From positions 806,001 through 870,000 of the forward strand of contig NZ_WGLM01000002.1 of NCBI RefSeq assembly GCF_016125575.1: a DNA stretch of 64,000 bases. The letters run 5' to 3'. Position 1 is the stretch's first letter. Each line of letters begins with the position of its first letter. Below, piece after piece: positions 45,082 to 54,023 of the stretch. This DNA comes from Limimaricola sp. (lineage in GTDB: Bacteria; Pseudomonadota; Alphaproteobacteria; Rhodobacterales; Rhodobacteraceae). The translations under genes and the position numbers were made by a program. The notes under the pieces were generated by a model that saw only the letters and a program-made list of their open reading frames with translations, did no database searches and was not told the origin of the DNA.

Positions 45082-45681
45082 ATGATGTTAGTCGAAGAAA
45101 GCACGGTGCCGGAGGCGGCCGTCCCGGTAACGGCATTCAGGGCGCACCTCCGGCTGGGCTCCGGGTTCGCTGATGACAGCCTGCAAGATTCGGTCTTGGC
45201 GCAGGTCTTGCGCGCGGCGATGGCCGCGATTGAGGCCCGTACCGGCAAGGTCCTGTTGGAACGCGGTTTTAGCTGGACGTTGGTAGCGTGGCGCGGGGTC
45301 GACAACCAACCACTGCCCGTTGCGCCGGTAAGCCAGGTCAGCGCGGTGACCTTGGTCGACCGGCAGGGGCAGGAGACGGCCGTGGCATCTATTGTCTGGC
45401 AACTCGTGCCAGATCGGCAGCAGCCGCGACTGAGGGCACTGGGTGGTGCGTTTCCGCTGATCCCAACGGGTGGCGCGGTGCGGATCAACTTTGTCGCAGG
45501 CTTTGGCCCGGACTGGGCTGACCTGCCGGCGGACCTCGCGCAGGCCGTGTTTCTGCTGGCAGCGCATTTCTACGAATACCGGCATGACATGGCGCTGCCG
45601 GGCCGACGGATGCCGGGCCATGTGGCGGCGCTGATCGAGAATTACCGGACAGTGCGTATCGGTTTCGGGGGTCGGACGTGA
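45082..45681 (+). CDS. GTA g6, head–tail connector (gp6-like)
   Basis: 199 residues. An N-terminal helical region (AFRAHLRLGSGFADDSLQDS, then AAIEARTGKVLLER) is followed by a beta-rich middle and a C-terminal LPADLAQAVFLLAAHFYEYR, the pattern of phage gp6-like adaptor proteins that sit under the portal. GGAGA precedes the tandem ATGs at 45082 and 45085. The stop overlaps the GTG of g7. Confidence 0.87.
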   Translation: MMLVEESTVPEAAVPVTAFRAHLRLGSGFADDSLQDSVLAQVLRAAMAAIEARTGKVLLERGFSWTLVAWRGVDNQPLPVAPVSQVSAVTLVDRQGQETAVASIVWQLVPDRQQPRLRALGGAFPLIPTGGAVRINFVAGFGPDWADLPADLAQAVFLLAAHFYEYRHDMALPGRRMPGHVAALIENYRTVRIGFGGRT

Positions 45682-46016
45682 CCGCGCCGCGGCTCAACCG
45701 ACCGCTGGTCTTGGAAGCGCCAGTGCGCCAACCGGACGGTGCGGGTGGATATGGTCAGACCTGGCAGGCCCTGGGCACGCTTTGGGCGCAGGTGGCGGCG
45801 CGGACCGGGCGCGAGGTGGCCGATGTCACCGCGCCGGTCAGTCGGGTGGCCTATCGCATCACGGTGCGCGCGGCACCTGTCGGTGCGCCTTCACGACCCC
45901 GACCCGAGCAGAGGTTTCGCGACGGTCAACGTATCCTGTCGATCTTGGCGGTGGCAGAGGCCGATACCGAGGGGCGCTGGCTGATCTGCGATGCCGAAGA
46001 GGAGATTGCACCATGA
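45678..46016 (+). CDS. GTA g7, head–tail adaptor
   Basis: 112 residues, SPP1 gp16/HK97 gp10-like head-closure protein: LNRPLVLEAPVRQPDGAGGY, then TLWAQVAARTGREV, RVAYRITVRAAP and a terminal WLICDAEEEIAP. It starts with a GTG overlapping the g6 stop and ends overlapping the g8 ATG, so translation is coupled. Confidence 0.87.
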   Translation: MTAPRLNRPLVLEAPVRQPDGAGGYGQTWQALGTLWAQVAARTGREVADVTAPVSRVAYRITVRAAPVGAPSRPRPEQRFRDGQRILSILAVAEADTEGRWLICDAEEEIAP

Positions 46017-46423
46017 GTTACGGGGTCGCGGCGGCGCTTCAGGCCGCGGTTTTTCAACGGCTTTCCGGTTGGCCGGCCCTGATGGCACTGGTGGGGGCCG
46101 AGGTGCATGACGCGTTGCCCAGCGGACCGGTACCCGCGCTTTACGTGGCCCTTGGCCCCGAAGTGGTGCGCGACCGGTCTGACCAGACGGGTCACGGCGC
46201 CGAACATGACTTCACGGTCAGCGTCGTGACCGACATGGCCGGATTTGCCGCGGCGAAAGAGGCCGCGGCGGCAGTGTCGGACGCGCTGGTCGATGCGCCG
46301 CTGACCCTGGAGCGCGGCCGCCTGATCGCGCTGAATTTTCACCGTGCGATGGCAGCTCGGGCGGGCGGCAAGGACCGTCGCCAGATCACCCTGCATTTTC
46401 GCGCGCGGGTCGAGGACGACTGA
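46013..46423 (+). CDS. GTA g8, DUF3168 tail completion protein
   Basis: 136 residues, DUF3168 family (tail terminator type): MSYGVAAALQAAVFQRLSG, VGAEVHDALPSGPVPALYVALG, HDFTVSVVTD and a terminal RQITLHFRARVEDD. Caps the tail and joins it to the head. ATGA coupling with g7. Confidence 0.88.
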   Translation: MSYGVAAALQAAVFQRLSGWPALMALVGAEVHDALPSGPVPALYVALGPEVVRDRSDQTGHGAEHDFTVSVVTDMAGFAAAKEAAAAVSDALVDAPLTLERGRLIALNFHRAMAARAGGKDRRQITLHFRARVEDD

Positions 46424-46474
46424 GCCCGCCGATGGCGGTTGGATGCAGCAATCGAGACAAATGGAGTGACGGCA

Positions 46475-46891
46475 ATGGTGGCGCAGAATGGCAAGGACCT
46501 TCTGATCAAGATCGACATGACCGGCGGTGGCCAGTTCGAGACGGTGGCGGGGCTGCGCGCGACGCGGTTGAGCTTCAATGCCGAGAGCGTGGACGTGACC
46601 AGCCTTGAAAGCCAAGGCGGCTGGCGCGAACTGCTGGGCGGGGCGGGCGTGAAGACAGCGAGCATTTCGGGCTCGGGCGTGTTCAAGGATGCCGGCACTG
46701 ACGAGCGGGCGCGGCAGATCTTCTTTGATGGCGAGACGCCGGATTTTCAGGTGATCATTCCGGGCTTTGGCACCGTGCAGGGGCCATTCCTGATTACCTC
46801 GGTCGATTACGCGGGCAGCTACAATGGCGAGGCGACCTATGAACTGGCGCTGGCCTCGGCGGGGCAGTTGAGCTTTGTGGCGGCGGCCTGA
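46475..46891 (+). CDS. GTA g9, major tail tube protein
   Basis: 138 residues, TP901-1 type tail tube protein. MVAQNGKDLLIKIDMTGG opens the domain, with TRLSFNAESVDVTSLESQGGWRE split across the second strand and GTVQGPFLITSVDYAGSYNGE near the end. The start at 46475 follows GGAG. The TGATG junction couples it to g10. Confidence 0.92.
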   Translation: MVAQNGKDLLIKIDMTGGGQFETVAGLRATRLSFNAESVDVTSLESQGGWRELLGGAGVKTASISGSGVFKDAGTDERARQIFFDGETPDFQVIIPGFGTVQGPFLITSVDYAGSYNGEATYELALASAGQLSFVAAA

Positions 46892-47205
46892 TGGCAAACC
46901 CGTGGGCCGGCGAGGTGACATTGACCGTCGATGGCAGGCCGCATGCCTGCAAGCTGACATTGGGTGCGTTGGCCGAGCTTGAGGCGCAGCTGGGTGAAGG
47001 CAGCATGGTCGATCTGGTTGCGCGGTTCGAGCAGGGGGCCTTTTCCAGCCGAGATGTGTTGGCGCTGCTGGTCGCAGGGCTGCGCGGCGGCGGATGGCGC
47101 GGAACGGCGGACGACCTGCTGACCGCCGATATCGTGGGCGGGCCGGTTGGTGCGGCGAAAGTGGCGGCCGAGCTTCTGGCCCGCGCCTTTGCACTGCCCG
47201 GCTGA
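46891..47205 (+). CDS. GTA g10, tail assembly chaperone
   Basis: 104 residues of the GTA-gp10 family: VTLTVDGRPHACKLTLGALA, then ELEAQLGEGSMVDLVARFE and VLALLVAGLRGGG. It probably chaperones the tape measure during tail assembly. The stop overlaps the g10.1 ATG. Confidence 0.88.
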   Translation: MANPWAGEVTLTVDGRPHACKLTLGALAELEAQLGEGSMVDLVARFEQGAFSSRDVLALLVAGLRGGGWRGTADDLLTADIVGGPVGAAKVAAELLARAFALPG

Positions 47206-47414
47206 TGGATTGGGCGGCGTTGATGCGGGCGGGGCTGCGCGGCCTTGGCCTTGCGCCCTCGGCATTCTGGGCGCTGACGCCCGTGGAACTGATGCTGATG
47301 CTGGGCGCTGACGAGGCCGGGCCGCCGATGGGACGGGCGCGGCTGAATGAACTGGCGCGGGCCTATCCCGACGGCACGAGAGGACAAAAGGATGACCGAG
47401 ACCGACAGGATTGA
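47205..47414 (+). CDS. GTA g10.1, small tail assembly chaperone
   Basis: 69 residues: MDWAALMRAGLRGLGLAPSA then FWALTPVELMLMLGADE and MGRARLNELARAYP, the rcc01693-type phage chaperone pattern. It plays the second-chaperone role that many phages produce by frameshifting from the first chaperone gene. It overlaps g11 by 23 bp. Confidence 0.88.
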   Translation: MDWAALMRAGLRGLGLAPSAFWALTPVELMLMLGADEAGPPMGRARLNELARAYPDGTRGQKDDRDRQD

Positions 47415-48051
47415 CGCGCTAGATGCCAGCATCGCCGCGCTTGAGACATCGCTGGGCGATGCCGCGGGCGTCGCAGCAGCCTTTGACGGCCAGTTGCGCG
47501 ATGTGAAGGCCACGATGGCGGAGACGACGCGCGACCTTGGCAGCCTTGAGCGCGGTTTTTCGGGTGGCCTGCGGCGAGCCTTTGACGGGCTGATGTTCGA
47601 CGGACTGAAACTGTCGGATGCGCTAAGCGTGGTGGGCAAGGCGATGGTCAACACCGCCTATTCCGCCGCGATCCGTCCGGTGACAGATCACTTGGGCGGC
47701 CTGCTGGCCGATGGCGTCAACGCGGTGGTGTCGAACCTGATGCCCTATGCCGACGGTGCGCCGTTTTCGCAAGGCAGGGTGATGCCCTTTGCCAAGGGCG
47801 GTGTGCTGAGCGGGCCTGCCACCTTCCCGATGCGCGGCGCGACCGGGCTGATGGGCGAGGCGGGACCGGAGGCGATCATGCCGCTGACGCGCGGACCCGA
47901 CGGCGCGCTTGGCGTGCGCGCCCAGGGCGGCGGCTCCGTCAACGTGGTGATGAATATCACAACGCCCGATGTGCAGGGCTTTCAGCGCAGCCAGAGCCAG
48001 ATCGCGGCACAGATGGCCCGCGCGCTGGGACGGGGCCAACGTAATCGTTGA
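47392..48051 (+). CDS. GTA g11, tail tape measure protein
   Basis: 219 residues, very short for a tape measure and therefore consistent with the short tail of GTA particles. The N-terminal coiled coil (DALDASIAALETSLGDAAG) is followed by a C-terminal region typical of tape measures (PFAKGGVLSGPATFPM, GLMGEAGPEAIMPLTRGPDG). The start at 47392 follows AAAAGG. Confidence 0.87.
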   Translation: MTETDRIDALDASIAALETSLGDAAGVAAAFDGQLRDVKATMAETTRDLGSLERGFSGGLRRAFDGLMFDGLKLSDALSVVGKAMVNTAYSAAIRPVTDHLGGLLADGVNAVVSNLMPYADGAPFSQGRVMPFAKGGVLSGPATFPMRGATGLMGEAGPEAIMPLTRGPDGALGVRAQGGGSVNVVMNITTPDVQGFQRSQSQIAAQMARALGRGQRNR

Positions 48052-48062
48052 GGGAGTCCGGA

Positions 48063-48695
48063 ATGAATTTTCACGATGTACGCTTTCCCGCTTCGCTGAG
48101 TTTCGGCGCGACGGGCGGGCCCGAGCGGCGGACCGAGATCGTGACGCTGGCAAACGGGTTTGAAGAGCGAAATACGCCCTGGGCCCATGCCCGGCGCCAC
48201 TATGATGCCGGGCTAGGCCTACGCTCGCTGGACGATGTGGCGGCCCTGATCGCCTTCTTCGAAGCGCGACAGGGCCAGCTTTACGGGTTTCGCTGGAAGG
48301 ACTGGGCCGATTACAAGTCGTCCCTGCCCTCGGCCGAGGTGACCGCCGGCGACCAGATTATCGGGACCGGTGACGAGCTGCAGACGGCCTTCCAGCTGGT
48401 CAAGGCGTACAGTTCGGGCGAGCAGAGCTATTCGCGTCCGATCGCCAAGCCGGTGCTGGGTTCGGTGCAAATTTCGATTGCGGGCGATGCAGCGCTGGAG
48501 GGGATCGACTACAGCGTCGATTACACGACCGGACTGGTCACCTTCGACGATCCGCCTGATATCGGCGCGGTGGTGCGCGCAGGTTATGAATTCGACGTGC
48601 CGGTGCGCTTTGACACTGACCGCATCGAAACGTCGGTGGCCAGTTTCAAGGCGGGACACGTGCCCAACGTACCGATTGTCGAGGTGCGGCTATGA
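48063..48695 (+). CDS. GTA g12, DUF2460 distal tail protein
   Basis: 210 residues: FHDVRFPASLSFGATGGPER, HARRHYDAGLGLRSLDDVA and FYSxKDW-like YGFRWKDWADYKS, the DUF2460 signature of distal tail (baseplate hub) proteins. GAGGGAG precedes the ATG at 48063. It overlaps g13. Confidence 0.92.
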   Translation: MNFHDVRFPASLSFGATGGPERRTEIVTLANGFEERNTPWAHARRHYDAGLGLRSLDDVAALIAFFEARQGQLYGFRWKDWADYKSSLPSAEVTAGDQIIGTGDELQTAFQLVKAYSSGEQSYSRPIAKPVLGSVQISIAGDAALEGIDYSVDYTTGLVTFDDPPDIGAVVRAGYEFDVPVRFDTDRIETSVASFKAGHVPNVPIVEVRL

Positions 48696-49579
48696 GCGGC
48701 GCGGACCTTCTGGCGCATCTGGGCACAGGCGTCAGCCATGTCTGCCGCTGCTGGGAGATCCGGCGGCAGGATGGGCTGCGCCTTGGCTTTACCGACCACG
48801 ACCGATCGCTGACGTTCGACGGCCTGACCTTTCGCGCCGACGGTGGCATGACCGCACTGTCAGTCAGCCAGACCACGGGGTTGTCGGTCGACAATACCGA
48901 GGCCGCCGGCGTGCTGAGCGATCCGGCCGTGACAGAGGCCGATATCGAGGCAGGCCGTTATGACGGTGCCGTGGTGCGGTCTTGGCTGGTGCGCTGGGAT
49001 TTGCCGGACGCGCGGATGCTGCGGTTTGCCGGCACGATCGGTGAGATCCGGCGCGGCGGGGGGGCCTTTCATGCCGAGTTGCGTGGGCTGACCGAGGCAT
49101 TGAACCAGCCGCGGGGCCGCGCCTATCAGCGCCCCTGTACTGCCGTTCTGGGCGATCCGCAGTGCCGTTTTGACCTTGGCGCCAAAGGCTATGCGGCCGA
49201 GCTGCAGGCCGAGGCGGTGGAGCGGTCGCAATCGTTCCGTTTCACTGGGCTTGATGGCTTTGAACCCGGCTGGTTCAGCCGCGGGCGGCTGCGGGTGTTG
49301 AGTGGTGCGGCGCAGGGCCTTGCCGGACTGATCAAGTCCGACCGGTTCGACGACGAAGGGCGGCGGCGCATCGACTTGTGGCAGGCCTTGGGCGCGGAGG
49401 TGCGCCTTGGCGATGTACTGCGGATCGAGGCGGGCTGCGACAAGCAGCGGGGAACCTGCCACTACAAGTTCGGCAACATCCTCAATTTTCGAGGATTTCC
49501 TCATATTCCTGGTGAGGATTGGCTGGTCAGCGTGCCGCAGCGGGCCGGGCTGAACGACGGCGGGAGCCTGAACCAATGA
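48692..49579 (+). CDS. GTA g13, DUF2163 baseplate protein
   Basis: 295 residues with the DUF2163 N-terminus (LAHLGTGVSHVCRCWEIRR, GLRLGFTDHDRSLTFDGLTF) and a C-terminal cysteine-bearing segment (IEAGCDKQRGTCHYKFGNIL, FRGFPHIPGEDWL). The cysteines may bind an iron–sulfur cluster in this family. ATGA overlaps on both sides. Confidence 0.91.
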   Translation: MSGADLLAHLGTGVSHVCRCWEIRRQDGLRLGFTDHDRSLTFDGLTFRADGGMTALSVSQTTGLSVDNTEAAGVLSDPAVTEADIEAGRYDGAVVRSWLVRWDLPDARMLRFAGTIGEIRRGGGAFHAELRGLTEALNQPRGRAYQRPCTAVLGDPQCRFDLGAKGYAAELQAEAVERSQSFRFTGLDGFEPGWFSRGRLRVLSGAAQGLAGLIKSDRFDDEGRRRIDLWQALGAEVRLGDVLRIEAGCDKQRGTCHYKFGNILNFRGFPHIPGEDWLVSVPQRAGLNDGGSLNQ

Positions 49580-50010
49580 GCGATGTCGTGACACTGGCGC
49601 GCCGCTGGATCGGTACACCCTACCGCCACCAAGGCGCGGTGAAGGGCGCGGGGTGCGATTGTCTGGGTTTGATCCGGGGCATCTGGACCGAGCTTTGTGG
49701 CTCAGTGCCCGAGGTGCCGCCGCCCTACACGCCCGACTGGGCCGAACCGCAGCGGCACGAGGTCCTCTGGGCCGCGGCGCTGCGCCATCTGTCGCCTTTG
49801 CCGCCCGGCGAACCGGGGCGGGGCGACGTTTTGCTGTTTCGGATGCGGCCGGGCAGTGTCGCCAAGCATCTGGGGCTGGCCGCCGAGACCGGTGAGACGC
49901 CCAGTTTCATCCATTCCTACAGCGAACATGGCGTGGTCGAGAGCCCGCTGAGCCTGCCATGGCGGCGGCGTATCGTCGCCCGATTTGCGTTTCCGGAAAG
50001 GGCCCACTGA
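49576..50010 (+). CDS. GTA g14, NlpC/P60-type cell-wall peptidase
   Basis: 144 residues. The catalytic cysteine lies in GAGCDCLGLIRGIW and the histidine in VAKHLGLAAETG. Probably a tail-associated peptidase that opens recipient peptidoglycan during DNA delivery. TGATG overlaps with g13 and g15. Confidence 0.9.
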   Translation: MSDVVTLARRWIGTPYRHQGAVKGAGCDCLGLIRGIWTELCGSVPEVPPPYTPDWAEPQRHEVLWAAALRHLSPLPPGEPGRGDVLLFRMRPGSVAKHLGLAAETGETPSFIHSYSEHGVVESPLSLPWRRRIVARFAFPERAH

Positions 50011-53000
50011 TGGCGACGATCGTTCTTTCGGCGGCGGGCATGGCCGTGGGCGGCATGCTGGGTGGGTCGGTCCTTGGCCTGTCGACGGCGGTGATCGGCC
50101 GCGCGGCTGGCGCAGCGCTGGGCCGCGCGATCGACCAGCGGCTTATGGGTGCGGGCAGCGCGCCGGTTGAAACGGGCCGGATCGACCGCTTTCGCCTGAC
50201 CGGTGCCAGCGAAGGCGCGACGGTGGCGCAGGTCTTTGGCCGGATGCGGGTGGCGGGGCAGGTGATCTGGGCGTCGCGGTTCCTCGAATCTTCGCAAACC
50301 TCGGGCGGTGGCAAGGGTGCCCCGCGCGCGCCGGCCACAACCAGCTATGCCTATTCCGTGAGCCTCGCCATCGCGCTCTGCGAGGGCGAGATCACGCGCG
50401 TCGGCCGCATTTGGGCTGACGGGGTGGAAGTGGCGCCGGACGACCTGAACATGCGTGTCTATACCGGAACCGAAGACCAACTCCCCGACCCCAAGATCGA
50501 AGCGGTCGAAGGAGCAGGAGCGGTGCCGGCCTATCGCGGCATCACCTACGTGGTGTTCGAGGACCTGGCCCTTGCGCCCTTCGGCAACCGGGTGCCGCAG
50601 TTCAGCTTCGAGGTGATCCGCCCGTCACAGCCGGGCCTGCCCGCCGATCAGGCGGATATCGCGCGCCTGATCCGCGGCGTCGCGCTGGTGCCGGGGACGG
50701 GGGAATACGCGCTGGCGACTACACCGGTTTATCGCCAGACGGGCCTTGGCCAGACACAGGCGGTCAACATCAATACGCCATCGGGCAAGACCGATCTGTC
50801 CACCTCGCTCGACGCGCTGGAAGGCGAATTGCCCGCCCTTTCATCAGTGTCGGTGGTTGTCGGCTGGTTCGGCGATGATTTGCGCTGCGGCGCGTGCCGC
50901 GTTCAGCCCAAGGTGGAGTGGCATGGTGCCGACCCTGCGGCAATGCCTTGGGTCGTCGCGGGCGTCGGGCGAAGTGCGGCTGCGGCGGTGCCGCAGCTGG
51001 ACGGCCGACCGGTCTACGGAGGCACACCAGCCGACCGCGCCGTGTCCGAGGCGCTTGTCGATCTGGCCGCGCGCGGCAAGCAGGCAATGTTCTACCCATT
51101 TCTGTTGATGGACCAGCTTGATGGCAATCTGCTGCCTGATCCATGGAGTGGGCAGACAGGCCAACCGGCGCTGCCGTGGCGGGGCCGGATCACCACGTCG
51201 CTGGCCGCGGGCGTGGCAGGCAGCAGTGACGGCACCGCCGCCGCAGAAGCCGAGGTTGCGGCCTTCTTCGGACAGGCGCGCCCGGAAGATTTCACGCCCC
51301 AAGATGGCACCGTGGCCTATCACGGCCCGGCGGAATGGTCTTATCGGCGTTTCATCCTCCACTATGCGCATCTCAGCGCCGCGGCGGGTGGCGTTTCGGC
51401 CTTCTGCATCGGGTCCGAGATGAAGGCGCTGACCCAGATCCGTGGCGCGGGCGGCACCTTTCCCGCCGTCACAGCACTTGTGCAGCTGGCCGCCGATGTG
51501 CGGGCGATCCTCGGTCCGGACTGCAAGATTGGCTATGCCGCGGACTGGAGTGAATACGCAGGCTACCAGCCGCCCGGCACTGGCGACAAGCTGTTCCATC
51601 TCGATCCGCTTTGGGCTGATCCGAATATCGATTTCGTCGGCATCGACAACTACATGCCTTTGAGCGACTGGCGCGACGGCGATGATCATGCCGACGCCGG
51701 GTGGGGCACCATCTACAACCTCGATTACCTGCGCAGCAATGTTGCTGGCGGCGAAGGGTTCGACTGGTTCTATCATTCGCCAGAGGCGCGCGCGGCACAG
51801 ATCCGGACACCGATCAGCGACTACTGGGACGAGGATTGGGTCTGGCGGGTCAAAGATCTGCAGGGCTGGTGGGCCAATCCGCATCACGACCGGATCGGGG
51901 GCGTGCGTGCCGAAACCCCGACGGCATGGTTGCCGCGCTCCAAGCCGATCTGGTTCACCGAGCTGGGCTGCGCTGCCGTGGACAAGGGCACGAACGAACC
52001 GAACCGTTTTGTCGATCCAAAATCTTCGGAATCAAGTCTGCCCTATGCCTCGAACGGCCAGCGCGACGACCTGATCCAGATGCAATACCTGCGTGCGGTC
52101 CACGCCCATTTTGCTGATCCCGCCAACAACGCCGTCTCCGAGGTCTATGGCGGGCCGATGGTGGACATGGGCCACGCCCATGTCTGGGCCTGGGACGCGC
52201 GGCCTTACCCGGCTTTTCCCGCCAATGGCGCGCTCTGGTCAGACAGCGGTAACTACGCGCGGGGTCACTGGCTGAATGGACGGGCTGCGGCGCGCAGCCT
52301 TGACAGCGTGGTGCGCGAGATCTGCGCGCGCGCGGGGCTGGCAGAGGTTGAGACAGCGGCGCTTTACGGTCTGGTGCGCGGCTATGGCCTCGATGCTGTC
52401 GACAGCGCACGGGCCGCTCTGCAACCGTTGATGCTGGCCTTTGGATTCGACGCGGCCGATCGCGGCGGTGCGCTGGTCTTTCGTTCGCGCAGCGGCGGCC
52501 CGGCGCAGCCGGTTGAGGCCGCGCGCGTGCTGGCGCCAGCGGGCAAAGGGCCTGCCATCGAGATCACCCGCGCGCCCGCGGCCGAAACCGCTGGACGAGT
52601 GCGACTGGGCTTCATCGAGGCGGATGGAGACTACGAGACACGAGCGGCAGAGGCGGCGATGGCCGACGATGCGACGCTTGGCGTGACACGGACCGAGCTT
52701 GCACTGGTGCTGACACAGGCCGAGGGGCAGGCAATTGCTGAGCGCTGGCTGGCCGAGGCACGCGTGGCGCGGGACGGCGCGCAATTTGCCCTTCCACCGT
52801 CGGCGCTTGCACTGGGTGCCGGCGATCTGGTGGACCTGCCGCTGGGCAGCGGCACCGGGCGGTTCCGCATCGATCGGGTCGAGCAAGCCGAGGCACAGAC
52901 CATCGAAGCGGTGCGGATCGACCCGGAGGTTTACGTGCCGCACGAGGGGACTGCCGCCGCGGTGCCGCAACGCCCGTTCCAGCCGCCCGTGCCGGTGCTG

Positions 53001-53921
53001 GGCCAGTTCATGGACCTGCCACTGCTGCGCGGCGACGAAGATCCGCTCGCCCCGCATTTCGCGGCGACAGGCGTGCCATGGCCGGGGACCGTTGCGCTTT
53101 ACGGCGCCGCCCAGGACAGCGGCTATGCGCTGGAGATGACCTTGTCGCGCGCGGCCGTGATCGGCGAGACGTTGAGCGCGCTTTATCCCGCGCCTGCGGG
53201 CCTGTGGGACAGAGGCCCCGCGCTGCTGGTGCGGCTGGTCAGAGGCACGCTTGACACCGTCGGCGTTGATGGCGTTTTGGCCGGCGCGAACCTCGCTGCT
53301 ATCGGAGATGGTAGCGTTGGCGGTTGGGAGGTTTTCCAGTTCGCCGAGGCATCGCTGGTGGCGCCGGATACCTATGCACTGCGGCTGCGTTTGCGTGGGC
53401 AGGCGGGAACTGACGCGACCCGGCCCGATGTCTGGCCCGCCGGCGCGCGGCTGGTGCTGCTCGATGCGGGGGCTCCGCAGATCGACCTGCCAGCAAATGC
53501 GCGCGGTGTAACACGATACTTCCGTTATGGCCCGGCCGGGCGGCCCTTGGACGATCCATCGTATTCGGCCTTCGCCGCCCCGTTTGCGGGGATCGGGCTG
53601 CGCCCACTTGCGGTCTGCCATCTGCGCGCCGAACGGCGCGGCGGCGATACGGTGTTGGATTGGATCAGGCGGACCCGGATCGATGGCGATAGCTGGGACG
53701 GCCTGGATGTGCCGCTTGGCGAAGATACCGAGCTATACCGGGTGCAGGTCAGCGCCGACGGCGTCTTGCGGCGCGAGGATTTCGTGTCCACGTCAGGCTG
53801 GGCCTATACCGAGGCAATGCGCGCGAGCGATGGCGTTACGATGCCTTATCGTGTGGATGTGGCGCAGGTTTCGGCCCGGTTCGGGCCGGGGCCCGCGGCG
53901 GGTCTGGTCATCGACACCTGA
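50010..53921 (+). CDS. GTA g15, host-specificity/central tail fibre protein
   Basis: 1303 residues, the largest GTA protein. The N-terminus has glycine-rich hydrophobic segments (AAGMAVGGMLGGSVLGL). It is followed by a region like phage J/gp13 hub proteins (TVAQVFGRMRVAGQVIWASR, TTSYAYSVSLAIALCEGEI), a GTA TIM-barrel glycoside-hydrolase-like domain (about 425–760: EWSYRRFILHYAHLSAA, FCIGSEMKALTQIRG, IWFTELGCAAVDKGTNEP) and C-terminal beta-rich modules. It forms the tail tip that contacts recipients. Confidence 0.92.
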   Translation: MATIVLSAAGMAVGGMLGGSVLGLSTAVIGRAAGAALGRAIDQRLMGAGSAPVETGRIDRFRLTGASEGATVAQVFGRMRVAGQVIWASRFLESSQTSGGGKGAPRAPATTSYAYSVSLAIALCEGEITRVGRIWADGVEVAPDDLNMRVYTGTEDQLPDPKIEAVEGAGAVPAYRGITYVVFEDLALAPFGNRVPQFSFEVIRPSQPGLPADQADIARLIRGVALVPGTGEYALATTPVYRQTGLGQTQAVNINTPSGKTDLSTSLDALEGELPALSSVSVVVGWFGDDLRCGACRVQPKVEWHGADPAAMPWVVAGVGRSAAAAVPQLDGRPVYGGTPADRAVSEALVDLAARGKQAMFYPFLLMDQLDGNLLPDPWSGQTGQPALPWRGRITTSLAAGVAGSSDGTAAAEAEVAAFFGQARPEDFTPQDGTVAYHGPAEWSYRRFILHYAHLSAAAGGVSAFCIGSEMKALTQIRGAGGTFPAVTALVQLAADVRAILGPDCKIGYAADWSEYAGYQPPGTGDKLFHLDPLWADPNIDFVGIDNYMPLSDWRDGDDHADAGWGTIYNLDYLRSNVAGGEGFDWFYHSPEARAAQIRTPISDYWDEDWVWRVKDLQGWWANPHHDRIGGVRAETPTAWLPRSKPIWFTELGCAAVDKGTNEPNRFVDPKSSESSLPYASNGQRDDLIQMQYLRAVHAHFADPANNAVSEVYGGPMVDMGHAHVWAWDARPYPAFPANGALWSDSGNYARGHWLNGRAAARSLDSVVREICARAGLAEVETAALYGLVRGYGLDAVDSARAALQPLMLAFGFDAADRGGALVFRSRSGGPAQPVEAARVLAPAGKGPAIEITRAPAAETAGRVRLGFIEADGDYETRAAEAAMADDATLGVTRTELALVLTQAEGQAIAERWLAEARVARDGAQFALPPSALALGAGDLVDLPLGSGTGRFRIDRVEQAEAQTIEAVRIDPEVYVPHEGTAAAVPQRPFQPPVPVLGQFMDLPLLRGDEDPLAPHFAATGVPWPGTVALYGAAQDSGYALEMTLSRAAVIGETLSALYPAPAGLWDRGPALLVRLVRGTLDTVGVDGVLAGANLAAIGDGSVGGWEVFQFAEASLVAPDTYALRLRLRGQAGTDATRPDVWPAGARLVLLDAGAPQIDLPANARGVTRYFRYGPAGRPLDDPSYSAFAAPFAGIGLRPLAVCHLRAERRGGDTVLDWIRRTRIDGDSWDGLDVPLGEDTELYRVQVSADGVLRREDFVSTSGWAYTEAMRASDGVTMPYRVDVAQVSARFGPGPAAGLVIDT

Positions 53922-53970
53922 TGTAGACGGACAGGCCGGCCATCCCCTTGACGGGCGAGCCCCTTTCAAC

Positions 53971-53999
53971 TTGGAAAGACCAGACTAACTGACTAGAAT
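53971..53999 (+). promoter_or_regulatory. cysE promoter
   Basis: TTGGAA (53971–53976), exactly 17 bp, TAGAAT (53994–53999), 24 bp before the cysE start. It separates cysE expression from the GTA transcript. Confidence 0.6.
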
Positions 54000-54023
54000 G
54001 GTCAGGAAGCCGGGAGACACCAC

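Larger units (their letters stand above)
40262..53921 (+). mobile_element. Rhodobacter-type gene transfer agent (GTA) structural cluster
   Basis: About 13.7 kb of co-directional, mostly overlapping genes in the exact g1–g15 order of the Rhodobacter capsulatus GTA: terminase small and large subunits, portal, prohead protease, capsid, connectors, tail tube, chaperones, tape measure, baseplate and host-specificity protein. No integrase, repressor, replication or lysis gene and no attachment site is seen, which fits a domesticated particle that packages random host DNA rather than a prophage. Only g3.5 looks damaged. GTA regulators, the lysis module and the head-spike genes are normally elsewhere in the genome and are absent here. 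LuxI/LuxR signalling is known to influence GTA production in R. capsulatus, so the quorum-sensing genes 25 kb away are of interest. Confidence 0.93.

Noticed and set aside
40262-53921. Active prophage
   Set aside because: No integrase, excisionase, repressor, replication, lysis or attachment sequences; gene order matches the GTA cluster exactly.
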